Assembly: GCF_033170155.1 (NCBI RefSeq)
Contig: NZ_CP137079.1
Location: 930,001 to 994,000, forward strand
Source of the DNA: Raineyella sp. W15-4
GTDB lineage: Bacteria > Actinomycetota > Actinomycetes > Propionibacteriales > Propionibacteriaceae
DNA: 64,000 bases
Direction: 5' to 3'
Position 1 is the first letter of the stretch, and every line of letters starts with the position of its first letter. The position numbers and the translations under genes were made by a program. Below, one piece after another: positions 63,520-64,000 of the stretch. The notes under the pieces are model-generated. The model saw only the letters and a list, made by a program, of their open reading frames with translations, had not been told where the DNA came from and did not search any database.

Positions 63520-64000
63520 TTAATTTGCGCTTAGGGAAATTTTTGCGGTTTTGGGAACCAGTTTCGCTGAATCTCGGTCAGACTTTGACTCGTTGTCAGC
63601 CGCAGGAGTAGGGATGTCGTCCATCTCTCTGCCGACGCATCCGGGTGCTCGGAAGCCCTGGTTGACGTTGAACATCAAGACGGTGGGAACATCTCTAGCT
63701 ACAGCGTCAGTAAGGCCCATGCATGTGGAGTCGATGGCACCAGTGAAACAGTCGTTACTGACGGGGTCGACGGCACCACTCATCGGTGAATTGCTCGCTG
63801 TTCCCGTCACACCGCGGATGCGGCTTTGAAAGGGGTAATAGTCTGGGAACTCTGGCTGGTCGGGTAAACGCTCGGGGTATGCAACTCCAACTGTCTGTGA
63901 CATCACCGAGCAGGGGTCGGAGTAGATTGCCCAGTCAAAGTAAGGCTTTGCTGCGGCGACACTGAGTCCTTGGGGGGACTCGAAGGCCCAAAGTCGACAC
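63520..64000 (-). CDS. Unrecognised protein, C-terminal part (runs off the right edge)
   Basis: Open from the window edge to a stop at 63520 (160 codons seen). It reads as real protein: KPYFDWAIYSDPCSVM, PEFPDYYPFQSRIRGV, DPVSNDCFTGAIDSTCMGL, VPTVLMFNVNQGF, ending ISLSAN. Four Cys in the visible part and no membrane helix suggest an exported protein. Its start lies beyond position 64000; an internal GTG/ATG at 63906/63903 is not preferred because the upstream frame stays open and protein-like. AT-richer DNA, same strand as the small membrane protein downstream. Confidence 0.6.
   Translation of the reverse strand, partial: CRLWAFESPQGLSVAAAKPYFDWAIYSDPCSVMSQTVGVAYPERLPDQPEFPDYYPFQSRIRGVTGTASNSPMSGAVDPVSNDCFTGAIDSTCMGLTDAVARDVPTVLMFNVNQGFRAPGCVGREMDDIPTPAADNESKSDRDSAKLVPKTAKISLSAN

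Overview
This is GC-rich chromosomal DNA of an actinobacterium (44 of 60 bases are G or C at 61801-61860). Nearly every gene is a recognisable core gene in an order shared with mycobacteria and Streptomyces: sucCD-perM-purN-purH, folD-DUF3017-mdh, and punA-pmmB-lpdA-accA-maf-accE-accD-birA-gtrA-trpS-purK-purE. Propionate/methylmalonyl-CoA genes are prominent: an acyl-CoA mutase large subunit with a separate B12 subunit, a propionyl-CoA-type carboxylase, and succinyl-CoA synthetase. With the overall gene content this suggests Propionibacteriales, probably Propionibacteriaceae, but the genus is not determined. I found no rRNA, tRNA, CRISPR array or intact insertion sequence.

Layout. 1-12 kb: the 5' part of a membrane-anchored surface protein, a stand-alone B12 subunit, sucCD, a large Pro-rich membrane protein, perM, and the one-carbon/purine genes purN, purH and folD. 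12-23 kb: malate dehydrogenase, formyl-THF deformylase, a FolP2-type protein, a CorC/HlyC membrane protein, a kinase-like protein, the mutase large subunit, an M20 amidohydrolase, and a cytidine deaminase/adenosine deaminase pair. 23.3-28.2 kb: a four-gene cassette (substrate-binding/VWA lipoprotein, XpaC-like protein, second substrate-binding protein, TelA) preceded by a PHO-box-like array of 11-nt repeats. This is the least understood system here. 28.9-35.6 kb: metG, then a small accessory patch (autoregulated HTH-nucleotidyltransferase with a truncated partner, GntR regulator with a micro-ORF, HNH/DUF222 gene under a LexA-like box, hydrolase fragment, vapBC). 35.6-39.5 kb: a TPP-riboswitch-controlled permease facing an acetate uptake operon with a perfect CRP/GlxR-type site. 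39.5-56 kb: purine salvage, sugar phosphomutase, LpdA, acyl-CoA carboxylase subunits, DPA-type genes (UbiA, DprE2), birA, trpS and purKE. 56-63 kb: a Gly-rich exported protein, two divergent LCP proteins, a glycosyltransferase and a TIGR03089 protein. The last 0.9 kb is clearly AT-richer (26 of 60 G/C at 63241-63300) and carries unrecognised small or exported proteins.

Regulation. A hexamer of the type TAGGCT (general form TANNNT) lies 6-7 nt before the start codon of about a dozen genes on both strands. This spacing is expected of leaderless transcripts. Well-formed terminator hairpins separate sucD, purH, DUF3017/mdh and the acetate operon from their neighbours. How the genes connect: PCC-type carboxylase, mutase and succinyl-CoA synthetase link propionyl-CoA to the TCA cycle; PurN/PurH/PurK/PurE with FolD/PurU cover purine synthesis and the formyl-folate pool; PNP, Cdd, Add and the phosphomutase form nucleoside salvage; the LCP, glycosyltransferase, UbiA and DprE2 genes belong to the cell envelope.
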